Below, piece after piece: positions 1 to 9,515 of a stretch of 46,689 nt of DNA (position 1 is its first letter; each line of letters starts with the position of its first letter). The stretch is from Arthrobacter celericrescens (GTDB lineage: Bacteria > Actinomycetota > Actinomycetes > Actinomycetales > Micrococcaceae): positions 1-46,689 of the forward strand of contig NZ_QYLP01000010.1 in assembly GCF_003614925.1 (NCBI RefSeq), in the 5' to 3' direction. The position numbers were made by a program, and so were the translations under genes. The notes under the pieces are model-generated. The model was not told where the DNA came from. It saw only the letters and a list, made by a program, of their open reading frames with translations, and made no database searches.

Positions 1-18
1 CGGCCCCGTGCGGGGCCG
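1..18 (-). terminator. Hairpin downstream of ettA (cut by window edge)
   Basis: An 8-bp inverted repeat (CGGCCCCG / CGGGGCCG) lies 23 bases past the ettA stop on the minus strand. It has the position and shape of an intrinsic terminator stem. Any T-tract would lie outside the window, so the call is tentative. Confidence 0.45.
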
Positions 19-40
19 GCCTTCCGTGTGTCTGGCGCTG

Positions 41-1723
<1,683 letters not shown>

Positions 1724-1782
1724 GCCCTTAAATCTAATGGGTGGCAAGGCAGATCTCACATTCGGAGCAATGCGCAGCGGGC

Positions 1783-2334
1783 CTAACGGGTGTCCCCGGC
1801 AAAGCATCTGCCGTCAGCCAGCAGAGGCAGCACGGTCACCGTGACGCGGCCGTCGCGGACTTCGCCGACGACGCATTCCGTGCCGGAGCTGACTGCTGCT
1901 TCAACAGCGTCCACCTCCAGGCCCGTCGGGGTCCTGCTCGCAGACACCTCCACGGCTTTGGACGCAACGCCCGCAGCGACGAGCCGGGACCGCAAGGTTT
2001 CCTGCCCTGGCTCGGGACCCGCGCCCCGCAGCGTGTCTTCCATCATCCGCAGCAGCCGTTTCGTCCCCGGTTCCGGTTGCGACGACGGACGTGTCCTTCC
2101 AGATGTGCCGCTCACCGGCGCGCCGGTCACAGAGCCGGCGTTCGCCGAGGCGCCACTCGCTGGTGCACCGCCGGATTCGGCGGCCGGACCCGAGGCCGGC
2201 GCTGCGCAGGCTGACACCGCAAGGAGCACCACCGCGGAGAACAGCGTCGCGGAAGACAGCGCAACAGCACGTGGCACCGGCCCGCTACGACGCCGTCGTG
2301 CGATCGCGCTCGTGTACGTCCCGCCGTGTTTCAC
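1783..2334 (-). CDS. Putative lipoprotein, DUF6993-like
   Basis: This 183-residue protein has a basic N-terminus (RRRRSG), a hydrophobic stretch at about residues 24-42 and a lipobox-like VSAC. That suggests export and lipidation at the cysteine. An Ala/Gly/Ser/Pro-rich linker follows, then a compact C-terminal domain ending in CVVGEVRDGRVTV and GRCFAGD. I associate that ending with DUF6993 proteins of Arthrobacter relatives from memory, without a search. It has no known biochemical role. The start is a GTG with a weak ribosome-binding site. A long opposite-strand reading frame covers the same bases, but it has arginine/proline-rich shadow composition and lacks a domain. Confidence 0.65.
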   Translation of the reverse strand: MKHGGTYTSAIARRRRSGPVPRAVALSSATLFSAVVLLAVSACAAPASGPAAESGGAPASGASANAGSVTGAPVSGTSGRTRPSSQPEPGTKRLLRMMEDTLRGAGPEPGQETLRSRLVAAGVASKAVEVSASRTPTGLEVDAVEAAVSSGTECVVGEVRDGRVTVTVLPLLADGRCFAGDTR

Positions 2335-2424
2335 CTGGCCATTCTGCCACGCGGATCCGGCCGCCTCCCGGACGCATCAACCGGCGCCGGGAGGCCAGCC
2401 GGACGGTTACGGCCCCGGGCCGCC

Positions 2425-3006
2425 TCACGCGGACGTGTCCAGAAGTTCCCCGGTCGCGGTGTCCACGAGAGTGGGATCGCCGCCGTCGTCTTCCCCAAGG
2501 ATCTCCAGCCGGGAACCGGGGTCCCCGCCGTCACCCTCGCCGTCGCCGTCCGGAAGGGGCGCCTCGGCGTCACCGCTGCCTTCCGGCCACGGAGCATCCT
2601 CCGCCGTGCCCTGACCGGCCTGTGCCGATGCCTGCTGCGGAGTGGAGTTGCTTGCCATCCGGGTGAAGTTCGCGGAACCCCACATGAGGTCATGCCCCAC
2701 GGACTCGGCGTCGATTTCCGCCACGTGGTAGATGCGGCCCTCACGTTCCCATTGGCGGAGCCGGAGTTTACCGAGGACGATGACGCGCTGGCCCTTCTTG
2801 ATGCTGCAGCCCATATGCCCCGCCAGATGCCTGAAACTCTGTACGGTGAACCAGTTGGTGTTTCCGTCGATCCATACGTTGTTGGCGCGGTCGAAGCGCC
2901 GCTCCGTCGACCCGATCCTGAAGGAGGCGGTGGCGATACCGCCTGGTGTGGTGGAACTCTTGACCTCCGAGGCAACGAAGCCGCGGACAGTGATGATGTC
3001 GTTCAT
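2425..3006 (-). CDS. ssb: Single-stranded DNA-binding protein, likely secondary paralogue
   Basis: The first 110 or so residues form an OB fold typical of SSB: MNDIITVRGFVAS, then TASFRIGSTER, the NTNWFTVQSFRHLAGH segment and KGQRVIVLGKLRLRQWE. The roughly 80-residue tail is acidic and Gly/Asp/Pro-rich. It ends in ELLDTSA rather than the DDDxPF tip that main replicative SSBs use to recruit partners. The main actinobacterial ssb usually sits beside rpsF, and that context is absent here. I infer an accessory SSB, perhaps used in DNA uptake or repair. The start ATG at 3006 is followed directly by the family sequence. Confidence 0.9.
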   Translation of the reverse strand: MNDIITVRGFVASEVKSSTTPGGIATASFRIGSTERRFDRANNVWIDGNTNWFTVQSFRHLAGHMGCSIKKGQRVIVLGKLRLRQWEREGRIYHVAEIDAESVGHDLMWGSANFTRMASNSTPQQASAQAGQGTAEDAPWPEGSGDAEAPLPDGDGEGDGGDPGSRLEILGEDDGGDPTLVDTATGELLDTSA

Positions 3007-3163
3007 GGTGCGTCCTAACGTGGTTGGGTTGCCTGTCCGGCCCTCCCAGCATCACGCCGGCGCAACGCCGCCGGCAGGTCCCGCTGCCCGTATGTGGATA
3101 CCCCGGCGAAAATCCGGCTGTGGAGGAGCAGTGCCGGCTCTGGACCCACGCAACGGACTTACA

Positions 3164-3197
3164 AAAACACCCCCGGTCCGTAGACCGGGGGTGTTTT
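3164..3197 (-). terminator. Intrinsic terminator downstream of tRNA-Arg
   Basis: A perfect 14-bp inverted repeat has arms starting AAAACACCCCC and ending GGGGGTGTTTT around a 6-base loop. It lies 24 bases past the tRNA-Arg 3' end on the minus strand. The A and T ends of the stem allow it to work in both directions. Confidence 0.85.
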
Positions 3198-3220
3198 GGA
3201 TGTCCGTCGCATCACAAAAG

Positions 3221-3293
3221 CGCCCCGGGAGGGAATCGAACCCCCGACCAAGAGATTAGAAGGCTCCTGCTCTATCCTCTGAGCTACCGAGGC
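3221..3293 (-). tRNA. tRNA-Arg (TCT)
   Basis: The 73-nt minus-strand cloverleaf has acceptor arms GCCTCGG and CCGGGGC (one wobble), a D arm with TAGCTCAGAGGATAGAGCA, an anticodon loop CTTCTAA reading TCT, and a T loop TTCGATT on a five-pair stem with one G-T. The discriminator base is G. CCA is not encoded, as is common in actinobacteria. Confidence 0.96.
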
Positions 3294-3396
3294 GGGCGCC
3301 TGCCGGTCCATCCCGGCGGCGACACCACGAGTTTACCCTGCGCAAGGACTCCGGCTGCCCGCCGCCCTGGAGGGTGACGGCCAGGGCATGACGATC

Positions 3397-3897
3397 CTAG
3401 GAAAAGACCAGCGGTTCGCCCGTTTCCAAGAGCGTCTTGAGGCTCGCAACGACTCCCGGCCAGCCGTCGGTGACACCGGCCAGGACGGCACTGCCTTCTT
3501 CGAACCCCGAATGCGTCACGGTGAGCTTGGCCATGTCCGTGAGCGGTTCAATCTCGAAGGCCACCCTGGAACGTCCTTCGGCCGCCATCGCCGCGAACTC
3601 GTCGCCCGGGGCGCCCACCGCCGCCCCGAATTCCGGAGTGATCGTATGCCAGGTGAACGCGAGCCTGCGGGGTTCGTCCGCGGCCAGGACAACCTGCTCG
3701 GGGTCCGCAATCGTCACGCCTGCCACTTCCCAGGTGATTGCGGAGCCTTGCTTCCAATCCGATCTGAGGGCAACACCCCAATAGCGCTCCGTGAAGGACG
3801 GATCGGTCAGGGCCTGCCACAGTTGCTCCGGCGTGGCCTTGATGTAGGTGGCGTAGACGAACTGCAGGCCCTGCGTGCCCGGATCATTCGTGGTCAT
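3397..3897 (-). CDS. AHSA1/SRPBCC (START-like) domain protein
   Basis: This 166-residue protein has the Aha1-like SRPBCC pattern: FVYATYIKATPEQLWQALTD, then FTERYWG, a W-rich beta segment (GSAITWEV) and a closing helix containing DGWPGVVASLKTLLETGE. These helix-grip folds bind hydrophobic ligands. No substrate can be read from the sequence. The start was placed at MTTNDPGTQG; an in-frame GTG/ATG extension of 17 residues upstream is unlike the family. It is transcribed divergently from the acetyltransferase gene 116 bases away. Such proteins are often paired with ArsR regulators, but none is adjacent here. Confidence 0.85.
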   Translation of the reverse strand: MTTNDPGTQGLQFVYATYIKATPEQLWQALTDPSFTERYWGVALRSDWKQGSAITWEVAGVTIADPEQVVLAADEPRRLAFTWHTITPEFGAAVGAPGDEFAAMAAEGRSRVAFEIEPLTDMAKLTVTHSGFEEGSAVLAGVTDGWPGVVASLKTLLETGEPLVFS

Positions 3898-4013
3898 GGT
3901 GCTTGGCTCCAATGCTGTCTCTTCCGTGGCTGGCTTTGATCGGAGCATCCGTTGCCGGAGCGGACAAAGTCAAGGGCTGCCTCCGTCCGGAACCCCGGGT
4001 TAGACTCCGTGGC

Positions 4014-4619
4014 ATGGAGCAGAACTCCGCCGAAATCCTGACCCGCCCCGCACAGTGGGCCGACGTGGACGAACTCTTCAGCGGCAAGGGAGAACCCGGC
4101 CGCTGCTGGTGCCGGTGGTTTTCGATCCCCGGCAAGGCCTGGAACGACACTCCCGCGGAGGGCCTCCGCGAGCAATTGAAGTCGGCGTTCGACGCCGGCC
4201 CGGAGCCCGGCGTCATCGCGCTCAAGGATGGCGTCCCCGTGGGATGGTGCGCCGTTGAACCCCGGCACTGCTACCCCCGGATCGAGCGGTCGCAGATCCT
4301 GCGTTCGGCCGGCGCAGCGGCCGCCGACGGCGACGACGTTTGGTCTGTCAGCTGTTTCGTCGTCGCTCCAGGGCACCGGCGCGGCGGGATCGCAAGTGAT
4401 CTCCTGGCCGCCGCCGTCGGACACGCCTTCGCCAACGGCGCCCGCATCATCGAAGGCTACCCGGTGGATCCGTCCCTGCGGCCAAAGGCCGGGTCTTCGG
4501 ACCTCTACCACGGGACGGTTTCCGTCTTCGCCCGCGCGGGCTTCGAGGCGATCCCCACGTCGGTTCCGGGAAGGGCCGTCATGCGGCTGCTGCGCCCGGG
4601 TGCGGCGGCCCCCGAGTAG
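4014..4619 (+). CDS. GNAT family N-acetyltransferase
   Basis: This 201-residue protein has a GNAT core. Beta strands around DDVWSVSCFVVAPGHRRGGIASDLL contain the acetyl-CoA pyrophosphate-binding loop (HRRGGIA), and a C-terminal GTVSVFARAGFEAI segment is typical of the fold. The N-terminal part carries a Cys/Trp-rich motif (RCWCRWF) seen in a subgroup of unassigned GNATs. The acceptor substrate cannot be inferred. The start was placed at the ATG before EQNSAEIL; a longer in-frame start at 3903 would run into the divergent gene's promoter region. Confidence 0.85.
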   Translation: MEQNSAEILTRPAQWADVDELFSGKGEPGRCWCRWFSIPGKAWNDTPAEGLREQLKSAFDAGPEPGVIALKDGVPVGWCAVEPRHCYPRIERSQILRSAGAAAADGDDVWSVSCFVVAPGHRRGGIASDLLAAAVGHAFANGARIIEGYPVDPSLRPKAGSSDLYHGTVSVFARAGFEAIPTSVPGRAVMRLLRPGAAAPE

Positions 4620-4645
4620 TATCCGCCCCGGCCTACAGTGGTGCC

Positions 4646-5344
4646 ATGCACACGCAGGAACTCATCGCGGGCATCCGGGCATCGCTGGAAGCCGCTGGCG
4701 ATCCGGAACGCGCCCGCTCGGCCCAGGCGTACATGAAGTCGGACATGCCGTCGCTCGGCGTGCCGGTTCCCGAAGTCCGCAGGATCGTGAAGGCCGCCGC
4801 GAAGGCGTCTCCGTTCGCTACGGAAACAGAGCTGCGCGACGCCGTGCTCCGGCTATGGCGCGAGGCGGGCGTCCGCGAGGAGCGCTATGCGGCGATCGAT
4901 CTCACTGCTGCGCGCCTGGTTGCTGCCGACCTGCAAATGATCCCGGTGTACGAAGAGTTCATCCGCAGCGGCGCCTGGTGGGACCTGGTGGACGGCGTTT
5001 CGCCACGGATCCGGGACCTGCTGCTTGCGCATCCGGACGCCATGGCGGAGCTGGTGCTGCATTGGGCGGCCGACGGCGACATGTGGGTCAGGCGCGCGGC
5101 GATCACCTCCCAGCTGGGAGCCAAAGCCCGGACCAACCGGACGCTGCTGGCCGCCGTGATCCTGCCCAATCTGGGCGACGGGGAGTTCTTCATCCGGAAG
5201 GCGATCGGGTGGGCCTTGCGCGAGTACAGCAAGAGCGATCCCGGGTGGGTGGCGGGGTTCGTTGCCGAACACAAGGAGCGGCTGAGCTCCCTGTCCTACC
5301 GTGAAGCCGTGCGCCGCCTGCCGGCGGGCACCGGCGCTAGATGA
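4646..5344 (+). CDS. DNA alkylation repair protein (AlkD-like HEAT-repeat glycosylase)
   Basis: This 232-residue all-helical protein matches the AlkD/AlkC family. It has the opening helix and MKSDMPSLGVPVPEVRRIVK loop, WWDLVDGVSPRI, MWVRRAAITSQL and the FFIRKAIGWALREYSK motif, which carries the helix that packs on DNA. Characterised AlkD enzymes excise N3- and N7-alkylated purines without base flipping. The Trp/Asp of DMWVRR are the type of residues used for catalysis. Its stop codon overlaps the stop of the convergent mptB gene by 8 bases, so no terminator separates them. Confidence 0.9.
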   Translation: MHTQELIAGIRASLEAAGDPERARSAQAYMKSDMPSLGVPVPEVRRIVKAAAKASPFATETELRDAVLRLWREAGVREERYAAIDLTAARLVAADLQMIPVYEEFIRSGAWWDLVDGVSPRIRDLLLAHPDAMAELVLHWAADGDMWVRRAAITSQLGAKARTNRTLLAAVILPNLGDGEFFIRKAIGWALREYSKSDPGWVAGFVAEHKERLSSLSYREAVRRLPAGTGAR

Positions 5345-6890
5345 CGGTGTTGGTGAGCGGCTGGTCCCTGCGGCTGAAGAGGTGCTTGGTGCGCGGGTCG
5401 AGGAAGATCAGGTAGAGGGCGAACAGCAGGGCGATGATGGCAGCCGCGTTCCGGGCGAGCACCAAGGCCAGGCCCACGTCCCCGCTCTGGAGGTACGGGA
5501 AGACCTCCAGCTGGTCGGAGATCGCGTAGACCATGAAGAAGGAGACCACGAAGTACAGGGTTTTCACCTGCCAGTCGTTGCGGATGCCGGTCACCGCGAA
5601 CAGCGGGATCAGCCACACGACGTACCAGGACTGGATCATGGGCGCCAGCAGGACGATCGCCGCGAACGCAAGGGTCAGGCGCCGCATGACCCGGTCATGG
5701 CTGCCGCGGAAGACCTGCCAGGCGACGATGCCCACCGCTAGGATCTTGCCGGCGTCGTACACCCATTTCGCAAGGCCCCAACCGTCAAGGCCGAAGACGT
5801 TCACTATCGAGGCGACGATCAGGCCGAGCAGCCCCACCGGGGCGTACCAGATCCACACGCTGCCCGGCGCCGAGAGTCCCTTGATCCAGCCGAAGCCGAA
5901 GCCGTTGACGGCGCCCAGGGCGTAGAGGAGCGCCAGAGACAGGCCGGCAGTCAGCGCCCAGAAGAGGAACTTGCGCGGCCAGCTGGCCCCCTTGCCCGCC
6001 CACATGAGGCCGATGAAGGGCAGGAACACCACAGTGATCGGCTTGACCGAAATGGAGAGGGTGACCAGCACGATGCCCAGGATCACCCGGCGGGTGGCGC
6101 AGTAGTAGAGCCCGGCGAGGGCCAGGCCGATCATGAGGGCGTCGTTGTGGACGCTCGCGATGAAGTTCGTGAGGAAGAGCGGATTCGCGGCGGAAAGCCA
6201 GAGGGCGCGATGCGGGTTGACGCCGTGCAATTCGGCGAGCTTGGGGACGTAGATGACGCACAGTACGATCCCGACGGCGGCCGCCAAGCGGAACAGCATG
6301 ATGCTGGCTTCGGGCTGGACATTGGTCACCCACACCACGAACTGCTCGATCCAGAGGAACACCTGGCCGTACGGCACGGGGGCTTCGGTCCACATCTTGT
6401 CCGCGCCCAGCTGGAAGTAGTTGGGCAGGGCCGAGATGCCGTTCTCGTAGGGATTGATGCCTTCGACCATCAGCCTGCCCTGCCCGATGTAGGCGTACAC
6501 GTCGCGGCTGAAGAGCGGGACGGTGAACATCATCGGCAGGCCCCAGGCGACAATCGCCTGAAGCGTCGCCTTCCGCGCATCCTGGCCCCAGACCCGCACG
6601 CGCTGGCCCAGGCGGAGCCACGCCCGCACCAGGAGCATGCCGCCGACCGAGAGCAGCACGATGGACAGTGCAACGCCTGCCGCCTCCGTGCGCATCCAGA
6701 TGAACAGCGGCAGGCGGCGCAGCTCGGACACGGGGGCAAGCCACCCCACCCCCAGGGATCCGATGACCAGGAACATCGATCCAATGAAGCCGGCAATCAG
6801 GGGAGAGCGGGGATTGTCCACTTCCGCCAACGTTCCTGCGGCCGACGGCGTCCCGTCGTCCTTGCTGGCGGCAGGTACAGGCGCCGTCAT
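5337..6890 (-). CDS. mptB: Polyprenol-phosphomannose alpha-1,6-mannosyltransferase, MptB-type
   Basis: This 517-residue polytopic membrane protein has about a dozen hydrophobic helices. After a disordered N-terminus and two or three helices comes SRDVYAYIGQGRL (about residues 128-140), followed by EGINPYENG. This is the loop of GT-C mannosyltransferases that carries the catalytic Asp and the NPY motif. Later motifs are SVHNDALMIGLAL and ISVKPITVVFLPF. Family members extend the alpha-1,6-mannan core of lipomannan-type glycolipids using decaprenyl or polyprenyl phosphomannose on the outer face of the membrane. The start at MTAPVPAASK is preferred over an upstream start that would lie next to the divergent orn promoter. 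Confidence 0.85.
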   Translation of the reverse strand: MTAPVPAASKDDGTPSAAGTLAEVDNPRSPLIAGFIGSMFLVIGSLGVGWLAPVSELRRLPLFIWMRTEAAGVALSIVLLSVGGMLLVRAWLRLGQRVRVWGQDARKATLQAIVAWGLPMMFTVPLFSRDVYAYIGQGRLMVEGINPYENGISALPNYFQLGADKMWTEAPVPYGQVFLWIEQFVVWVTNVQPEASIMLFRLAAAVGIVLCVIYVPKLAELHGVNPHRALWLSAANPLFLTNFIASVHNDALMIGLALAGLYYCATRRVILGIVLVTLSISVKPITVVFLPFIGLMWAGKGASWPRKFLFWALTAGLSLALLYALGAVNGFGFGWIKGLSAPGSVWIWYAPVGLLGLIVASIVNVFGLDGWGLAKWVYDAGKILAVGIVAWQVFRGSHDRVMRRLTLAFAAIVLLAPMIQSWYVVWLIPLFAVTGIRNDWQVKTLYFVVSFFMVYAISDQLEVFPYLQSGDVGLALVLARNAAAIIALLFALYLIFLDPRTKHLFSRRDQPLTNTVI

Positions 6891-7042
6891 TGTCAGAAAT
6901 ATCCAATCGTTTGCCGAGCAGGTTCCGGACCTGCCCCCGGGCAGTCCAAACAGGGAATAAGCAGGGCGGAAAACCAGCCTCTGCCGTGCTCGAAATCGTA
7001 TCATCGGAGCGGCATCGGGCGGCTGAACTGTAGTCTGGGCGG

Positions 7043-7669
7043 GTGCCTATTACTAATGAACGCATCGTCTGGATCGACTGCGAAATGACCGGCCTGGATC
7101 TCGAAAAGGACGCACTGATCGAAGTGGCCGCCCTGGTCACCGACTCCGAGCTGAATATCCTGGGCGAGGGCGTGGATGTTGTCATCAAGCCCGAAGATGC
7201 CGCGCTTGAGCAGATGAACGACTTTGTCCGGGACATGCATACCCGGTCCAAGCTTCTTGATGAACTGCCCCACGGCAAGACGATGGCGGAGGCCGAAGCA
7301 CTCATCCTGGAGTACATCGAGGCGTGGGTTCCGGACCCGAAGAAGGCTCCGCTGGGCGGGAACTCGGTCGGAACGGACCGCACGTTCCTCGTCCGGGACA
7401 TGCCCAACGTCATCGAGCACCTCCATTACCGGGTGATCGATGTCAGCACCATCAAGGAACTCTCCCGCCGCTGGTTCCCACGGGCCTACTTCCAGGCGCC
7501 CGCCAAGCACGGCGGCCACCGCGCCCTGGGCGACATCAAGGATTCGATCGACGAGCTGCGCTACTACCGCGAAGCCGTCTTCGTCCCCGCGCCCGGCCCG
7601 GACACAGCCACGGCCCAGAAGGTCTCCAAGCGTATTTCGGGAAGCGTCGGGAACAGCACTACGGTGTGA
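7043..7669 (+). CDS. orn: Oligoribonuclease
   Basis: This 208-residue cytoplasmic 3'-5' exonuclease degrades the shortest RNA fragments, including pGpG. The DEDD catalytic signature begins with IVWIDCEMTGLD (Asp12, Glu14 as metal ligands). It continues through HRALGDIKDSIDELRYYR, which carries the general-base His and last Asp of the DEDDh subtype. The start is GTG (GTG CCT ATT ACT), consistent with the family N-terminus MPITNERIVWID. The C-terminal 25 residues beyond the exonuclease fold are a low-complexity tail. It is divergent from mptB. Confidence 0.96.
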   Translation: MPITNERIVWIDCEMTGLDLEKDALIEVAALVTDSELNILGEGVDVVIKPEDAALEQMNDFVRDMHTRSKLLDELPHGKTMAEAEALILEYIEAWVPDPKKAPLGGNSVGTDRTFLVRDMPNVIEHLHYRVIDVSTIKELSRRWFPRAYFQAPAKHGGHRALGDIKDSIDELRYYREAVFVPAPGPDTATAQKVSKRISGSVGNSTTV

Positions 7670-7797
7670 TCTGCGTTACCTTTCCCGGAATTTTCTCCGA
7701 AACGGCAAAAAGTGGCGTTGCGGCCACGAAACTCGGGGTATAGTTTTTGTCGTTGCCTTCGCAGGTGGCGGGTCATTCCGCTGCTCACAAGGCGCAT

Positions 7798-7871
7798 GGT
7801 GGGCGTAGCTCAGTTGGCAGAGCGCCTGGTTGTGGTCCAGGAGGTCGCGGGTTCAACCCCCGTCGCTCACC
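7798..7871 (+). tRNA. tRNA-His (GTG)
   Basis: The cloverleaf has acceptor arms GTGGGCG and CGCTCAC, a D arm TAGCTCAGTTGGCAGAGC, an anticodon stem-loop with TTGTGGT reading GTG, and a T loop TTCAACC. A G at 7798 can serve as the extra G-1 that pairs with C73 in tRNA-His. CCA is not encoded. Confidence 0.96.
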
Positions 7872-7903
7872 CGCATAAGGCTGGTAGTTGGTACCGGTCA
7901 GCC

Positions 7904-7942
7904 AAAGGCCGCACTGGTTTTCCAGTGCGGCCTTTGCTTTTT
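7904..7942 (+). terminator. Intrinsic terminator after tRNA-His
   Basis: A perfect 14-bp stem (AAAGGCCGCACTGG and its complement) surrounds a TTTT loop and is followed by GCTTTTT. It ends the tRNA-His transcript just before the def gene. Confidence 0.92.
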
Positions 7943-7976
7943 CCCGCTACCGTCGCTCAGCAAGGAACCAACCGCC

Positions 7977-8549
7977 ATGACCGTCCTGCCCATCACCATC
8001 TGGGGCGAACCCGTACTGCACCGCCGGGCCACTGAAGTTGAAGCCTTCGACGATGAGCTGCGGACCTTGATCGCGGACATGGTCGAAACCAATGAGGCGG
8101 CGAACGGCGTAGGCCTTGCCGCACCCCAGGTGGGCGTCGGCAAGCGGATCTTCATCTTCAAATACGCCAATGACGACGACGCGCCGGACGAAGGCGTCGT
8201 GGTCAATCCGGTCCTGACCCTCTCCAAGGTGTCCGGTGCGCTGCCGGATCCGGAGGAGCATATCGAGGGGTGCCTGTCCTTCCCCGGTGAGAGCTACCCG
8301 CTGCAGCGCGCCGAGTGGGCCCGGGTGCAGGGCTTCGACGGCGACGGCAAGCCCGTCGACTTCGTGGCCACCGGCTGGTTCGCCCGGGTGATGCAGCACG
8401 AATTCGACCACCTTGACGGGAAGCTCTACGTAAACCGCCTCGTGGACCGCTATTCCAAGAAGGCCATGAAGCAGGCCAAGAAGCACGGCTGGGGAGTCCC
8501 GGGCCTGACCTGGATGCCCGGCGTCGACCCGGATCCCTTCGGGCACTGA
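7977..8549 (+). CDS. def: Peptide deformylase
   Basis: This 190-residue metalloenzyme removes the N-formyl group from nascent proteins. All three signature motifs are present: GVGLAAPQ (residues 44-51), EGCLS (97-101, metal ligand Cys99) and HEFDH (141-145, two His ligands and catalytic Glu142). The start ATG precedes TVLPITIWGEPVLH, and the preceding bases AAGGAACC give a weak ribosome-binding site. An upstream in-frame extension would run back through the terminator and tRNA-His and was rejected. Confidence 0.96.
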   Translation: MTVLPITIWGEPVLHRRATEVEAFDDELRTLIADMVETNEAANGVGLAAPQVGVGKRIFIFKYANDDDAPDEGVVVNPVLTLSKVSGALPDPEEHIEGCLSFPGESYPLQRAEWARVQGFDGDGKPVDFVATGWFARVMQHEFDHLDGKLYVNRLVDRYSKKAMKQAKKHGWGVPGLTWMPGVDPDPFGH

Positions 8550-8573
8550 CCCCTGTCATCGAGCGATCGGACC

Positions 8574-9410
8574 TTGGCCGTGGACAACACAGCTTTGTTT
8601 GACCTCCTGGACATCCGGGACGACGACGCGCGGGAATGCGCGGCCCTCCTCTCCACGCCCCCAAGCGCCGCAGTCCTCTCGGCCCTGTCGGCCTTCGAGG
8701 GGCGGCTTGGCACCTTCCCCTCCGGGCCGGCCTCCGCTGACGGCTGCACCGAGCGCGACTGGATCGAGGCGCTCCTGCGCTTCGCGCCCGCCGCCGCCTC
8801 GTACCACCGCTCGCTCGGCATCCCGGCCGGGCTTTCGGCAGCGATCCTGGCCGACGTCGGCTTGAACCTGCGCATCAACCGCCGCGTCCACGGGCATTTC
8901 GGCCTCGACACGTGGGGCTGGCTCACGCTGCACATGGCCGGAAACATGTTCCGGCTGGGCCGCCTGCAGTACCACTTGGTGCGCAGCAGCGGCGGGGCAT
9001 CACCGGTGCTTGAAGGCGAATGGCTCGTCGGCGTACACATTCCCGAGGACGGCGGCCTCTCCCCCGCCGTCGTGGACGAAAGCCTGGCCCAGGCGCGAAG
9101 CTTCCTGGACCGCCACTTTGCGGACAAGCCGGTCCGGCTGGCCACCTGCGACTCCTGGATGCTGGACCCGTATCTTGCCGAACGGCTCCCCGAGAGCAAC
9201 ATCGCATCATTTGCCCGTCGCTTCACCGTGGACCGGTGTTCGGACGCCGCCAGCGACGCCGTCTACTTCACCTTCCGCACCAGGGACATGGAGAACCTGG
9301 CGCAATTGCCCCGGGACACTTCCCTGCAGCGGGTCGTCCTTGAGCGGATCGACGACGGCGGCACCTGGCAGCTCGGGCACGGTCACCTCGAGCTCCCTGC
9401 AGCACCCTGA
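8574..9410 (+). CDS. Acyltransferase domain protein (GNAT-like two-domain family)
   Basis: This protein of about 278 residues has a helical N-terminal half (FDLLDIRDDDARECAALLS). Its C-terminal half includes HFGLDTWGWLTLHMAGNMFRLGRLQYHL, EWLVGVHIPEDGGLSP and RLATCDSWMLDPYL. I recognise the pattern of the DUF5596/NAT_N-NAT_C acyltransferase-like proteins, from memory of the family. The substrate is unknown. The start is uncertain: TTG at 8574 or GTG two codons later at 8580. It begins 24 bases after def and may be co-transcribed with it. Confidence 0.75.
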   Translation: MAVDNTALFDLLDIRDDDARECAALLSTPPSAAVLSALSAFEGRLGTFPSGPASADGCTERDWIEALLRFAPAAASYHRSLGIPAGLSAAILADVGLNLRINRRVHGHFGLDTWGWLTLHMAGNMFRLGRLQYHLVRSSGGASPVLEGEWLVGVHIPEDGGLSPAVVDESLAQARSFLDRHFADKPVRLATCDSWMLDPYLAERLPESNIASFARRFTVDRCSDAASDAVYFTFRTRDMENLAQLPRDTSLQRVVLERIDDGGTWQLGHGHLELPAAP

Positions 9411-9515
9411 CCGGCACGCCGGCTTTGCGCCGGGCGTGACCGGCCAAGGCCCGACCAGGGCAATGCCGCCCGGCTGGCCGGGCCGACCCAGGCCACGCCG
9501 CCCGGACGGGCCCCG

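Noticed and set aside
1790..2614. A 274-codon plus-strand open frame across the lipoprotein and ssb genes
   Set aside because: Its Pro/Ser/Arg-rich composition and lack of domains contrast with a lipobox-bearing protein and an SSB on the minus strand.
3221..3293. tRNA-associated integration sites at the Arg, His and Val tRNA genes
   Set aside because: No duplicated tRNA 3' ends, integrases or foreign-looking genes lie beside any of the three tRNAs.
5785..7413. A 542-codon minus-strand frame overlapping mptB and orn
   Set aside because: Out of frame with both real genes; Arg/Pro/His-rich low-complexity translation typical of shadows.
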